Origin: Motiliproteus sediminis
GTDB taxonomy: Bacteria; Pseudomonadota; Gammaproteobacteria; Pseudomonadales; Balneatricaceae
Assembly (NCBI RefSeq): GCF_017912535.1
Contig: NZ_JAERQK010000004.1
Location: 124,001-188,000, forward strand
Direction of reading: 5' to 3'
DNA length: 64,000 nt
The stretch's first letter is position 1. Each line of letters starts with the position of its first letter. The notes beneath the pieces were generated by a model. That model did not search any database and was not told the DNA's origin. It saw nothing but the letters and a program-made list of their open reading frames with translations. A program made the position numbers and the translations under genes. Of the stretch, positions 17,830 to 26,762 are shown piece by piece.

Positions 17830-19317
17830 CTACCGTTCCAGCGGAAGTAGGATGTTAAAGGTCGTACCCGTGGCGCCGTCAGACTCTGCCCAGAGACGGC
17901 CGCCATGCGCTTCGATAATGGTGCGGGAGATGGACAGTCCCATGCCGAGGCCGCTGTCCTTGGTGGTGAAGAACGGCTCAAACAGATTTTCCAGCTGTTC
18001 GGGGCTGATACCGGTTGCTTCATCCTGAATCCTGACGCGCAACTCGCTCCGCGCTCGCGCGGTGCTTATTGTAATGGTTTTTTCCGCCTTGTCCGAATGG
18101 CGATAGGCGTCGATGGCGTTGCGCAACAGGTTGAGGATGACCTGCTCAATCTGCACCTTGTCCGCGTTCAGGCGCGGGTCGCTGTCATCAAGACGAAAAC
18201 GATAGCGAATGTTCTCGTTGCGAGCCTCCTGCTCCAGAAACTGGGCGATCTCCTCACACACGCCGTTAATGTGGAAATCCATTCGCTGGTATTCGGTTTT
18301 CTTCACGAAGCTGCGTAGCCGCTTGATGATGTCGCCGGCCCTCACCGCCTGGCGGGCGATCAGGGTAAACACCTTGGCGGCGTCCTCCAGCGTGCTCATG
18401 GTGCCCTCTTCGATCCGGCGCAGGCTGCCGCGGCTGTAGTTGGCGATCGCCGCCAGTGGCTGGTTGATCTCGTGAGCCAGCCCCGAGGCCATCTCGCCCA
18501 CCGACATCAGCCGCGAGATATGGGCCATCTCCAACTGGTGCTGCATCGCTTCCTCTTCGGCCTTTTTCTGGTCGGTGACGTCGCGCCCGATCAGCGAGAA
18601 ATACTGCAGCCGACCGTCGTCGCGTTTGTGGGCGATGATCTGCTGGATCTCGGCGTAGCGGTCCTCCATTGAGCCGGGCCGCAGCGGGATGGCGCCGCGC
18701 CAGTTGCCGTCGCGCAGCGCCGTGGGTAGCGCCTCGTCGGTCAGCTGGCGGAAGCCCTCACGACTCAGCAGCTCTTCCAGATGAAGGGTAGGGAAGCGGC
18801 TCTTGTCGATATGCATGGTGCGGATCGCCGCTTCGTTGAGGTAGTCGATCAGGTGGTTTTCGCTACAGAACATCACCAGGTCAGAGCTGGCTTCGACCAC
18901 CCGTGCCAGCCGGGTCATGGTCTGCTCGGCCACCACTCGCTCGGTGACATCGCGGGAAACGCAGATGATCTCTTCGATCTCGCCGGTGTCGGGGTCGCGA
19001 ATGGTGCGGCTGGTGGTTTCCAGCCAGATGTAGTCGCCATCCTTACGCTGGAAGCGGTAAACGTTGGTGTAGACCCCTTCGCGGTAGGTCACGCTCTGCG
19101 CGCGGTTCTTCCAGGTGTCGGCGTCTTCGTTGTGAAACAGGTCGTAAGCGGGGCGGCCGATGATCTCGTTGGCGCTGTAGCCCAGTAGTTTCTCCACCGC
19201 CGGATTGACGTCGATGAAGCTGAAATCGTCCGGTGCGTGGCGTGAAATCAGGTCCGGCGACTTCTCCGCCAGTTGGCGGTAGCGATCGAGCGGTTGGTAG
19301 GTGTCATTTTGAGTCAT
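17830..19317 (-). CDS. Soluble multi-PAS sensor histidine kinase (FixL-like)
   Basis: A 495-residue cytoplasmic kinase with no membrane segment. At least two and probably three PAS domains are present: about 12-130 (PAS/PAC ending SRDVTER), about 135-250 (ending GRDVTDQ). The dimerization H box is SGLAHEINQPL with phospho-acceptor His282. The ATPase domain has LNLLRNAIDAY (N box), DEATGISPEQL (in place of the usual DNGxGI), LFEPFFTTK and GLGMGLSISR. The G1 box is unusual, with Glu-Ala-Thr-Gly. No clear haem-binding residues could be assigned. It forms an operon with the response regulator. Confidence 0.92.
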   Translation of the reverse strand: MTQNDTYQPLDRYRQLAEKSPDLISRHAPDDFSFIDVNPAVEKLLGYSANEIIGRPAYDLFHNEDADTWKNRAQSVTYREGVYTNVYRFQRKDGDYIWLETTSRTIRDPDTGEIEEIICVSRDVTERVVAEQTMTRLARVVEASSDLVMFCSENHLIDYLNEAAIRTMHIDKSRFPTLHLEELLSREGFRQLTDEALPTALRDGNWRGAIPLRPGSMEDRYAEIQQIIAHKRDDGRLQYFSLIGRDVTDQKKAEEEAMQHQLEMAHISRLMSVGEMASGLAHEINQPLAAIANYSRGSLRRIEEGTMSTLEDAAKVFTLIARQAVRAGDIIKRLRSFVKKTEYQRMDFHINGVCEEIAQFLEQEARNENIRYRFRLDDSDPRLNADKVQIEQVILNLLRNAIDAYRHSDKAEKTITISTARARSELRVRIQDEATGISPEQLENLFEPFFTTKDSGLGMGLSISRTIIEAHGGRLWAESDGATGTTFNILLPLER

Positions 19318-19370
19318 CGACGGCGATTGTGGCTGCTATTGTCATTGTTGCCGCGTCCGACTTTGGTATA

Positions 19371-19400
19371 TTGGGCAAAATCAGGGAAAACCCTTATTAT
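19371..19400 (+). promoter_or_regulatory. Candidate promoter for the acyl-CoA ligase at 19491
   Basis: TTGGGC at 19371-19376 and TATTAT at 19395-19400, separated by 18 bases, in the AT-rich centre of the divergent gap between the kinase and ligase genes. Confidence 0.4.
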
Positions 19401-19490
19401 GGTCCGATTCCATTTCGGGGGCTGGGCTTGTGCTCTGTTGTTGCCCCGGCGGCAAGTTAACTATAACCAAACCAGGAAGGGATTACCCGT

Positions 19491-21128
19491 ATGTCTTCAG
19501 TTCGCAGCAACCCCTACGAGCAGGATCTGGATCAGAACTCCGCCAACTATGCGCCACTGTCGCCGCTGAGCTTTCTGGAGCGGGCCGCGTTTGTTTATCC
19601 GAACCGCACTGCCACCATACATGGCGATGTGCGTCGCAGCTGGGCCGAGACCTACGAGCGCTGCGTCAAGCTGGCCAGCGCGCTGAGCAAGCGCGGGATC
19701 GAAGTTGGTGACACGGTGTCGGTGCTGGCGCCCAATCTGCCGGAGCATTTTGAGGCCCACTTCGGGGTACCGATGAGTGGCGCAGTGCTTAACTCGATCA
19801 ACACCCGCCTGGATGCCGAAGCGGTGGCTTTTATTCTGGACCACGCCGAAGCCAAGGTGCTGATTACCGAGCGCGAGTTCTCCGAAGTGGTCTCCGCGGC
19901 GCTGGAAAAAGCCACCGTCAAGCCGCTGCTGGTGCACATTGACGACCCGACCTACACCGACGGCGAGCACCTGGGCGAGATCAGCTATGAACAGTTGCTG
20001 GCCGAAGGCGATGCCGATTACGCCTGGCAGGGGCCGGCGGACGAGTGGAATGCGATCACCCTTAACTACACCTCCGGTACCACCGGCAACCCCAAAGGTG
20101 TTGTCTATCACCACCGCGGCGCTTACCTGAATGCGGTCAGCAATGCGATCTCCTGGAATATGGGCGAATACCCGGTCTACCTCTGGACGCTGCCGATGTT
20201 TCACTGCAACGGCTGGTGTTTCCCCTGGACCATCGCCGCCACCGTAGGCACCAGCGTCAGCCTGCGCCATGTACGTGCCGAACCGATCTACGACCTGATC
20301 CGCAAGGAGAAGGTCAACCACTTCTGCGGTGCACCGATCGTGCTCAATATGCTCAATGGTGCCCCGGCCGAGCTGAAGCAGGATATTACCCATCAGGTGA
20401 AGGTGATGACCGCCGGCGCTGCACCGCCCGCCGCAGTGATTCAGGGCATGGAGGAGATGGGCTTCAAGGTGACTCACGTCTACGGTCTGACCGAAACCTA
20501 CGGCCCCTCGGTGGTTTGTGCCTGGCATGACGAATGGGACGACAACACCATCGAGCAGAAAGCGCGATTGAAGGCGCGTCAGGGCGTGCGTGCGCCGATG
20601 CTGGATGGTCTGATGGTGGCGGACCCCACCACGATGGAGCCGGTGCCCCGCGACGGTGAAACCATGGGCGAGATTTTTATGCGCGGCAACCTGGTGATGA
20701 AGGGCTACCTGAAGAACCCGGCCACCACCGATGAGGCGTTTCATGGCGGCTGGTTCCACTCCGGTGACCTCGCTGTATGGCACGAGGACGGTTATATCGA
20801 GATCAAGGACCGCTCCAAGGACATCATTATCTCCGGCGGTGAAAACATCTCCAGTATTGAGGTGGAGGATACCCTTTATCGCCACCCGGCGGTGCAGGAA
20901 GCCGCGGTGGTGGCGCGTCCCGACGACAAGTGGGGCGAAACCCCCTGTGCCTTTGTAACCCTCAAGCCCGGTAGTGATGCCACCGAAGCGGAGATTATCG
21001 AGTTCTGCCGCGACAACATGGCACGCTTTAAAGCGCCCAAGACCGTGGTGTTCTGCGATCTGCCCAAGACCTCGACCGGCAAGATCCAGAAGTTTGTACT
21101 GCGGACCCAGGCCAAGAACCTGGGCTGA
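19491..21128 (+). CDS. AMP-forming fatty acyl-CoA ligase (DmdB/AlkK-like)
   Basis: A 545-residue adenylate-forming ligase. Motifs: YTSGTTGNPKG (about 190), YGLTETYGP (about 330), GWFHSGDLAV (about 420), KDRSKDIIISGGENIS and the catalytic lysine in TSTGKIQK. The overall layout resembles medium-chain acyl-CoA ligases such as AlkK and the methylmercaptopropionate-CoA ligase DmdB. A paralogue pair of this ligase with the acyl-CoA dehydrogenase downstream is the DmdB-DmdC arrangement, but the same pair also serves ordinary fatty acids. No dmdA or dmdD is in the window. It probably shares a transcript with the dehydrogenase (65-base gap). Confidence 0.9.
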   Translation: MSSVRSNPYEQDLDQNSANYAPLSPLSFLERAAFVYPNRTATIHGDVRRSWAETYERCVKLASALSKRGIEVGDTVSVLAPNLPEHFEAHFGVPMSGAVLNSINTRLDAEAVAFILDHAEAKVLITEREFSEVVSAALEKATVKPLLVHIDDPTYTDGEHLGEISYEQLLAEGDADYAWQGPADEWNAITLNYTSGTTGNPKGVVYHHRGAYLNAVSNAISWNMGEYPVYLWTLPMFHCNGWCFPWTIAATVGTSVSLRHVRAEPIYDLIRKEKVNHFCGAPIVLNMLNGAPAELKQDITHQVKVMTAGAAPPAAVIQGMEEMGFKVTHVYGLTETYGPSVVCAWHDEWDDNTIEQKARLKARQGVRAPMLDGLMVADPTTMEPVPRDGETMGEIFMRGNLVMKGYLKNPATTDEAFHGGWFHSGDLAVWHEDGYIEIKDRSKDIIISGGENISSIEVEDTLYRHPAVQEAAVVARPDDKWGETPCAFVTLKPGSDATEAEIIEFCRDNMARFKAPKTVVFCDLPKTSTGKIQKFVLRTQAKNLG

Positions 21129-21193
21129 CAAGAGACTGCTATGCCGGGCTGCTGCCCGGCTGATTTCATCGAATTGAGTAACAGGAACGGAAT

Positions 21194-22969
21194 ATGGCTG
21201 ACTACAGAGCACCCCTTGCCGACATGACCTTCGCCCTCAATGAAGTGGCGGGAATGGCGCAGATCGCCCAGCTGCCCGGCTACGAAGACGCGACTCCGGA
21301 TATGGTCAGCGCAATTCTGGAAGAGGCGGGCAAGCTGTCAGGGGAAGTGCTGGCACCGTTGAACGACACCGGTGACCGTGCCGGGGTGAAACTGACCGAG
21401 CAGCACGAAGTACCCACGCCGGCTGGTTTCAAAGAGGCCTATCAGCAGTTTGCCGAAGGCGGCTGGGGCTCATTGCAGTTTGACCCCGAGTACGGTGGTC
21501 AGGGGATGCCCAAGTTGCTGGCGACGCCGGTGATGGAGATGTGGCAGGCGGCCAACATGTCCTGGGGGCTGTGTCCGTTGCTGAGCCAGGGTGCCATTGA
21601 AGCGCTGGAGGCCAACGCCTGCGACGCCGTCAAGCAGACCTACATCCCGCGCCTGATCAGTGGTGAATGGACCGGCACCATGAACCTGACCGAGCCGCAG
21701 GCCGGTTCCGACCTGGCGGCGATCCGCAGTAAAGCGGAGCGTGAAGGCGACCACTACCGCATCAGCGGCCAGAAGATCTTTATCACCTGGGGCGAACACG
21801 ACTTCACCGACAATATCGTTCACCTGGTGCTGGCGCGTCTGCCGGATGCGCCCGCCGGAGTGAAGGGGATCTCATTGTTCGTGGTACCCAAATTCCTGGT
21901 CAACGAGGACGGTAGCCTGGGTGAGCGCAACGACGTCAAGGCGGTGTCGCTGGAACACAAAATGGGTATCCATGCCAGCCCCACCTGCGTGATGAGCTTC
22001 GGCGACGAGGGCGGCGCCATCGGTTACCTGGTGGGCGAAGAGAACAAAGGCATCGCCTGCATGTTTACCATGATGAATAACGCCCGTCTGGGGGTGGGTC
22101 TGCAGGGGGTGGCGATCGCCGACCGCGCCTACCAGCATGCCGTCACCTATGCCCGGGAACGGGTGCAGAGTCCGGCGCCCGGCACCCGTGAGGCGGGCCC
22201 GATCATCAAGCACCCGGACGTGCGCCGCATGCTGCTGACCATGCGTTCGCTGACCGAAGCGGCCCGCGCGCTGACCTACGTTGCTCACGCGGGTCTCGAT
22301 TACGAACATGCCGGCAGCGACGAACAGAAAGCGGCGCAGAAGGCGCGGGTGGCGCTGCTGACACCGATCGTCAAAGGCTGGGGTACCGAGATCGCCCAGG
22401 AGGTCACTGCGCTGGGCGTGCAGGTTCACGGCGGCATGGGTTTTATCGAGGAAACCGGTGCGGCACAGTTCCAGCGCGATGCGCGCATCCTGCCGATCTA
22501 CGAAGGCACCAACGGTATCCAGGCGATGGATCTGGTCGGCCGCAAGACCCTGTTCGATCAGGGTGCGGCGATGCACAACCTGCTGGCCGAGATGCGTGAG
22601 CTGATCGTCAGCGCAGAAGGTAGTGCGTTTGAAACCGAGGCAGCGGCACTGGCGGCAGGGATTGAGGCGATGGAACTGGTGCAGGCGTCGCTGCTGAACG
22701 GCGCGGCCGATGACGCCAACCTGGCGGGAAGTATCGCGTTTAACTACCTGATGCTGGCTGGCACCCTATGCGGTGGCTGGTTAATGCTGAAGTCTGCTCT
22801 GGCCGCTGCGGCGAAAGCCGATGCCGGCGATAGCGATCCCTTTTATCAGGCCAAGCAGGCGACAGCACGCTTCTACTTCCAGCAGATTCTGCCCCGTTAC
22901 CTCGGCTACGCCGCGATCTGCGCCGAAGGCAGCGATGCGGTGATGGCGCTGGACGAGGCGCTGTTCTAA
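21194..22969 (+). CDS. Large acyl-CoA dehydrogenase with C-terminal extension (DmdC-like)
   Basis: A 591-residue FAD-dependent acyl-CoA dehydrogenase. It is about 200 residues longer than classical ones, because of the C-terminal domain found in FadE/DmdC-like enzymes. Motifs: MNLTEPQAGSDLAAI (about 165), KIFITWGEHD (about 193), QVHGGMGFIEETGAAQFQRDARI (about 412) and the catalytic base region YEGTNGIQAMDLVGRK (about 437), where Glu of YEGTNGIQ is the likely base. AGGAACGG precedes the ATG. It follows an acyl-CoA ligase, and electrons would go to EtfBA and ETF-QO, which are encoded about 11 kb upstream. Chain-length preference unknown. Confidence 0.92.
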   Translation: MADYRAPLADMTFALNEVAGMAQIAQLPGYEDATPDMVSAILEEAGKLSGEVLAPLNDTGDRAGVKLTEQHEVPTPAGFKEAYQQFAEGGWGSLQFDPEYGGQGMPKLLATPVMEMWQAANMSWGLCPLLSQGAIEALEANACDAVKQTYIPRLISGEWTGTMNLTEPQAGSDLAAIRSKAEREGDHYRISGQKIFITWGEHDFTDNIVHLVLARLPDAPAGVKGISLFVVPKFLVNEDGSLGERNDVKAVSLEHKMGIHASPTCVMSFGDEGGAIGYLVGEENKGIACMFTMMNNARLGVGLQGVAIADRAYQHAVTYARERVQSPAPGTREAGPIIKHPDVRRMLLTMRSLTEAARALTYVAHAGLDYEHAGSDEQKAAQKARVALLTPIVKGWGTEIAQEVTALGVQVHGGMGFIEETGAAQFQRDARILPIYEGTNGIQAMDLVGRKTLFDQGAAMHNLLAEMRELIVSAEGSAFETEAAALAAGIEAMELVQASLLNGAADDANLAGSIAFNYLMLAGTLCGGWLMLKSALAAAAKADAGDSDPFYQAKQATARFYFQQILPRYLGYAAICAEGSDAVMALDEALF

Positions 22970-23048
22970 TACAGTCCGCCAGTTGATGCGGGTTCTCTGC
23001 GCCATGACGCAGGCGTTCAATGGCGATTGGAATCCGCTGCTCTGTCAC

Positions 23049-23078
23049 AAAAGCCGGTGATTTCACCGGCTTTTGTTG
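23049..23078 (+). terminator. Intrinsic terminator after the acyl-CoA dehydrogenase
   Basis: Twelve-base perfect inverted repeat aaaagccggtga / tcaccggctttt (23049-23074), followed by GTTGTTAT. The A/T ends of the stem make it work in either direction. Confidence 0.9.
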
Positions 23079-23392
23079 TTATGGAAGGCGACACTAGCTT
23101 GCCGCTAGCGGGGCCGCGTTGGGTTCGAGTGTTTGCGAGACCTGGTTGGTCTAGCGCAGGCATGCGGTGCTTTTACGCGTCGGAAGTTCAGTCTTTATCC
23201 ATCGTGGGGTATTGCTGAGGTCAGTAACAAATGATTTGGATTTACAATTAGTTGCTGGCTATAACCACTATGGCAGCGGTTTATGGGCTATTTCTGCCGC
23301 AAGGGTCGGCCCCTGCGTCTAACTGTCGTACTATTATGGATTAATCTGATCACGCTGCCTCCAGCCGATCTGTACCTGACAAGGAGAACGGT
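23079..23392 (+). other. Intergenic region upstream of the TolC-like gene
   Basis: About 310 bases with no credible gene. It is relatively AT-rich from 23220 on. TATTAT at 23332-23337 could be a -10 box but has no good -35 partner. Confidence 0.4.
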
Positions 23393-24733
23393 TTGAAACC
23401 TCATCGTCTAACTCTGGCTATTGTAGCCGTACTGACCCTGCCCAACGCGGTTGCCGCCGATCTGGAGGCGGTTTATCGCCAAGCGCTCGACAGTGATCCG
23501 CAGCTGCGTGCCGCCCGGGCCAACTACCTGGCCGGCGCCGAGGTGGCTGACCAAAGCCGCGCCGGTCTGCTGCCCAACATCAACCTGGAGGCCAGCGTCG
23601 GTCATACCGATAGCGATCCGTCGCTGGCGCTGGACGGTGACGCCACCAGCATCGGTGTTACCCTGACCCAGCCGGTGTTTCGGGCCGATGTCTGGTACAA
23701 CTATCAGGCGGGAAAGCTGCAAGGTGAACGCGCAGGTATTGAATTCAGCGCCGCCGAGCAGGCGCTGATACGCCGCACCATCGAAGCCTACCTCAACGTG
23801 CTGTTGGCGGAGACCAATCACTCCACCTCTGTGGCCGAGGAAGCCGCGGTAAAACGGCGTCTGGACCAGGTGCAGGCACAGTTTGAAGTAGGCCTGATCG
23901 CCATTACCGATGTGGAAGAAGCCCGGGCGGCCTACGATAGCGCGCGGGTGAACCGGATTATTGCCGAGGGTGATCTGGACAACAGCTTTGAGGCGATTGA
24001 TCGCCTCACCGGTGCCAACTGGCGCAGTCTGGACCGCCTGAGCGAGAAGTTTCCGGTCACCGAATTGGCGCCGGCCGAGTATCAGCCCTGGGTCGACAAG
24101 GCGCTGGACGGTAACATCGGGTTGCAGCTGGCCAATTACGACGTCGGTGTGGCAGAAGCCAACCGCAAGTCCTCTCAGGCCGGCCATTATCCCACGGTGG
24201 ATCTGGTCGCCAGCTACACCAAGGATGACGGCAATATCTCCGCGACTCAGGAGATCGATCGCAGTTTTGTGGGGCTCAACTTTAATCTGCCGCTCTATCA
24301 GGGCGGGGGTACCAGTTCGCGGGTCCGGGAGAATTTCCAGCGCTGGGATGCGGCTACCCAGCTGCGTGAGGATACCCAGAGGGCGGTGGTGCAGGATACC
24401 CGTTCGCTGTTTCGTAATCTGACCACGGATGTGCAGACTGTTGCCGCGCGTCGTCAGAGTATCGTCTCATCACAGACGGCACTGGAAGCGACCGAAGCGG
24501 GTTACAGCGTCGGTACGCGTAACATCGTTGATGTGTTGCAGGCGGAACGGGCGCTGTATGGGTCGGTGCGTGACTACGAGACCGCGCGCTATGTTTACGT
24601 ACGTAACCTGTTTCGGTTCAAGGAAACTCTGGGTACGCTCAGCCCCGACGACGTCAGCCAGCTCGATCAGTGGCTGGAGGCGCCGGGCCCAAGCAGCTGG
24701 CTTCCGGCGCCCGGCAGCAACACGCCCCAGTAG
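23393..24733 (+). CDS. tolC: TolC-family outer membrane channel protein
   Basis: A 446-residue outer membrane efflux protein, which forms the exit duct of type I secretion and RND or ABC efflux systems. It has a signal peptide cleaved after ...LPNAVAA, then ADLEAVYRQALDSDPQLRAARANY, the standard first helix, and two OEP repeats. The inner repeat signature GTRNIVDVLQAERALY (about residue 373) is typical of TolC. The start codon is TTG at 23393, supported by AAGGAG six bases upstream. A lipoprotein and a LysR regulator follow on the same strand, with no adjacent pump gene, as is usual for tolC. Confidence 0.9.
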   Translation: MKPHRLTLAIVAVLTLPNAVAADLEAVYRQALDSDPQLRAARANYLAGAEVADQSRAGLLPNINLEASVGHTDSDPSLALDGDATSIGVTLTQPVFRADVWYNYQAGKLQGERAGIEFSAAEQALIRRTIEAYLNVLLAETNHSTSVAEEAAVKRRLDQVQAQFEVGLIAITDVEEARAAYDSARVNRIIAEGDLDNSFEAIDRLTGANWRSLDRLSEKFPVTELAPAEYQPWVDKALDGNIGLQLANYDVGVAEANRKSSQAGHYPTVDLVASYTKDDGNISATQEIDRSFVGLNFNLPLYQGGGTSSRVRENFQRWDAATQLREDTQRAVVQDTRSLFRNLTTDVQTVAARRQSIVSSQTALEATEAGYSVGTRNIVDVLQAERALYGSVRDYETARYVYVRNLFRFKETLGTLSPDDVSQLDQWLEAPGPSSWLPAPGSNTPQ

Positions 24734-24737
24734 TTTC

Positions 24738-24759
24738 CGGGGCGACTCCGGTCGCCCCG
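24738..24759 (+). terminator. GC hairpin after the TolC-like gene
   Basis: Eight-base stem cggggcga / tcgccccg with a six-base loop, four bases past the stop. There is no T tract, so termination would be weak or factor-dependent. Confidence 0.45.
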
Positions 24760-24859
24760 AGCGTACAGCGGCCGTTGTCAGGTTCGGAACTTAGCATCTA
24801 AGCTGTTGACGAAGCGAAGGTTCAGGCTAGGTGTCTGACGATTAACGAGGAGAGAGCGG

Positions 24860-25456
24860 ATGTTGCGATGGTTAGCCCCCCTGATTGCGCTGTTGCTGAG
24901 TGGCTGCCAGCAGATGGCAGTGAACACCGACTTCGATCCTTACGTTGAGTTCGCCAACTACCGTACCTTCGACTGGATGCCGGAAAAATCGGTAGACTTG
25001 CCGGCTGACCAGCAGCTGCTGAGTCAGCGGCTGAAGTACACCGTGGAGCAGGAGCTTCGCAACAAGGGGATCGTGCGTGATGAAAGCGCGCCGGATTTTC
25101 TGATCAGTTATTACGGTGACAGCCAGAAACGCACCTCGGAACGGTTGGTAGAGCACGGAAATTACTGGGGCGATCGCGATCGCTACGACCACTACCGCCA
25201 TTCGCCGGATAAGACCGATCCCCGCTACTGGAATACCCCCCCCGAACAGCGCACCCGCATCAACTACACGCGGAGTCTGGAAACCCAAACGATCACCTAT
25301 ACCGAAGGGACGTTGGTTATTGATTTTCTTGATGCCGAATCGCGGCAGGTGGTGTGGCAATCCAATATTCGGGGTGTGCTGAGTAACAGCGACCCGATGA
25401 AGAGCGTGACCGAAGCAGTCCAGCGAGCGCTGACCCAGTTCCCACCGCAACGATAG
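24860..25456 (+). CDS. DUF4136 lipoprotein
   Basis: A 198-residue lipoprotein. The N-terminus MLRWLAPLIALLLSGC carries a lipobox (LSGC, Cys16), and the residue after Cys is Gln, so it is probably sorted to the outer membrane. The body matches DUF4136: FANYRTFDW near the start, a central variable part rich in Arg/Asp/Tyr, and a TLVIDFLDAESRQVVWQ segment near the end. AGGAG sits 11 bases before the ATG. Function unknown; DUF4136 proteins are common envelope lipoproteins. It is followed after 13 bases by the LysR gene. Confidence 0.85.
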   Translation: MLRWLAPLIALLLSGCQQMAVNTDFDPYVEFANYRTFDWMPEKSVDLPADQQLLSQRLKYTVEQELRNKGIVRDESAPDFLISYYGDSQKRTSERLVEHGNYWGDRDRYDHYRHSPDKTDPRYWNTPPEQRTRINYTRSLETQTITYTEGTLVIDFLDAESRQVVWQSNIRGVLSNSDPMKSVTEAVQRALTQFPPQR

Positions 25457-25469
25457 CGGGAGTTAACCC

Positions 25470-26405
25470 TTGAAGCGGGATGAGCTCAACCGAATAGACC
25501 TGAACCTGCTGGTCGCGTTTAACGCGTTGATGGACGAACTCAATGTCTCGAGGGCGGCCGAGCGGCTGCACGTGACCCAGCCGGCGATGAGTAAAACCCT
25601 GCAGCGGCTGCGCGACCTGTTCGATGACCCGTTGTTTCTGCGCACGCCGCGAGGGCTGGAGCCGACCCCGCGCAGCCAGCAGTTGGCACAGCCGGTTGCG
25701 CAGACCCTGGATGAACTGGTGAAGCTGATGGCTCCGGTAGGGTTTGACCCCGGAGCCTTACAGCGCCAGTTTACTATTGCGGTACCTGACCCGTTTTCGG
25801 CGATATTTATTGCGCCCTTGCTCAATCGGCTGGCTACAGAGGCCCCGGCGGTGTCGCTCAAGTTCGTGCCCTACGATGGTGATTCGATACATAGCCTGGC
25901 CAGGGGAATGCTGGATTTCGTCACCGGCGTGATTCAGGAAAATACTCCGGCTGGTATTCATGCCCGCAAGCTGTATGAAGACAAGGCGGTCTGTTTCGTG
26001 CGTCAGGGGCATCCGTTGGCGACCCAAACTGAACTCTCGCTCGAGCAGTTCACCCACTATCCCCATATCAAAGCCTGGTTCAAAGGGATCAATGATCGCG
26101 GCCCGGTGGATATCCAGCTTCAGGCGATGGGCATGCGGCGCAAAATTCTATTGGAATCATCCCACACCATGACCATCAATGAGGCGATGTGCCAGAGCGA
26201 TGCGCTGGTGGTTGGACCGCGGTATAGCTGGGAATCCCTGTTTCGCGAACGCGCCGTGGCTTTGCAACTACCCAAACCCTTTAACCAGAGCCTGTCGGCG
26301 ATCCACCTGCTCTGGGACGAGCGCTCCCATAACGACCCCGCCAGCAAGTGGTTCCGGCAGCTGCTGGCCGATGAGGTTGCCGCGGCTATTAGCGCGGATT
26401 GCTGA
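25470..26405 (+). CDS. LysR-family transcriptional regulator
   Basis: A 311-residue LysR regulator. The N-terminal winged HTH shows LNLLVAFNALMDELNVSRAA, TQPAMSKTLQRLRDLFDDPLF and the LEPTPRSQQLA linker; the effector domain extends over about 90-305. The start is a TTG at 25470 with GGGAG seven bases upstream; the next ATG would cut the HTH. The form of the HTH (DDPLFLRTPRGLEPT) is the NodD/PcpR-like branch. Its stop overlaps the next ATG (TGATG), so the lipoprotein gene downstream is translated with it. Target genes cannot be told. Confidence 0.9.
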   Translation: MKRDELNRIDLNLLVAFNALMDELNVSRAAERLHVTQPAMSKTLQRLRDLFDDPLFLRTPRGLEPTPRSQQLAQPVAQTLDELVKLMAPVGFDPGALQRQFTIAVPDPFSAIFIAPLLNRLATEAPAVSLKFVPYDGDSIHSLARGMLDFVTGVIQENTPAGIHARKLYEDKAVCFVRQGHPLATQTELSLEQFTHYPHIKAWFKGINDRGPVDIQLQAMGMRRKILLESSHTMTINEAMCQSDALVVGPRYSWESLFRERAVALQLPKPFNQSLSAIHLLWDERSHNDPASKWFRQLLADEVAAAISADC

Positions 26406-26698
26406 TGCCCGTGCAGATAGCGCGCCGGGTGCTGCCCGTTTTGGGGCTGATGGTTGTGGCCACCGGTTGTGCCGGACGTGCGGTGGAGGAGTCGACGACC
26501 GCGGTGCCCACGCGGGAGCTGCGTTATCTGGTGCAGGAGCTTTGCCACGATCGCAGTCGCCTGCTGACCGGTTTGCCCCGGAGTGAGCTGACCGAACAAG
26601 AAGTGCCGCAGCGTAAGCGCTTGCTGAAGTTAGGGCAGGACGCCTACTTCAGGACCTGTACGTCGAACTACTACGGCCGTTTCGGGATTGGTGACTGA
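26405..26698 (+). CDS. Small predicted lipoprotein, 97 residues
   Basis: The N-terminus has a hydrophobic stretch VLPVLGLMVVATGC with a lipobox (ATGC, Cys23). The mature part is short, with two further cysteines (ELCHDRS and RTCTSNYYG) that could form a disulfide. It overlaps the LysR stop by one base, so translation is coupled. No family recognised. The combination of regulator plus small lipoprotein is probably just an operon accident, but the pair may be conserved in relatives. Confidence 0.7.
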   Translation: MPVQIARRVLPVLGLMVVATGCAGRAVEESTTAVPTRELRYLVQELCHDRSRLLTGLPRSELTEQEVPQRKRLLKLGQDAYFRTCTSNYYGRFGIGD

Positions 26699-26702
26699 CC
26701 CC

Positions 26703-26730
26703 TTGGGTGCGCATCGGTTTCTGGCATAAT
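26703..26730 (+). promoter_or_regulatory. Candidate promoter of yejK
   Basis: TTGGGT at 26703-26708 and CATAAT at 26725-26730, with a 16-base spacer, 33 bases upstream of the yejK ATG. Confidence 0.45.
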
Positions 26731-26762
26731 AGCTCCCCCCTCCAATCCGATCGAGAAGCATC

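Noticed and set aside
19497-21212. A 571-codon open frame on the minus strand across the acyl-CoA ligase
   Set aside because: Antisense shadow of a gene with intact AMP-ligase motifs.
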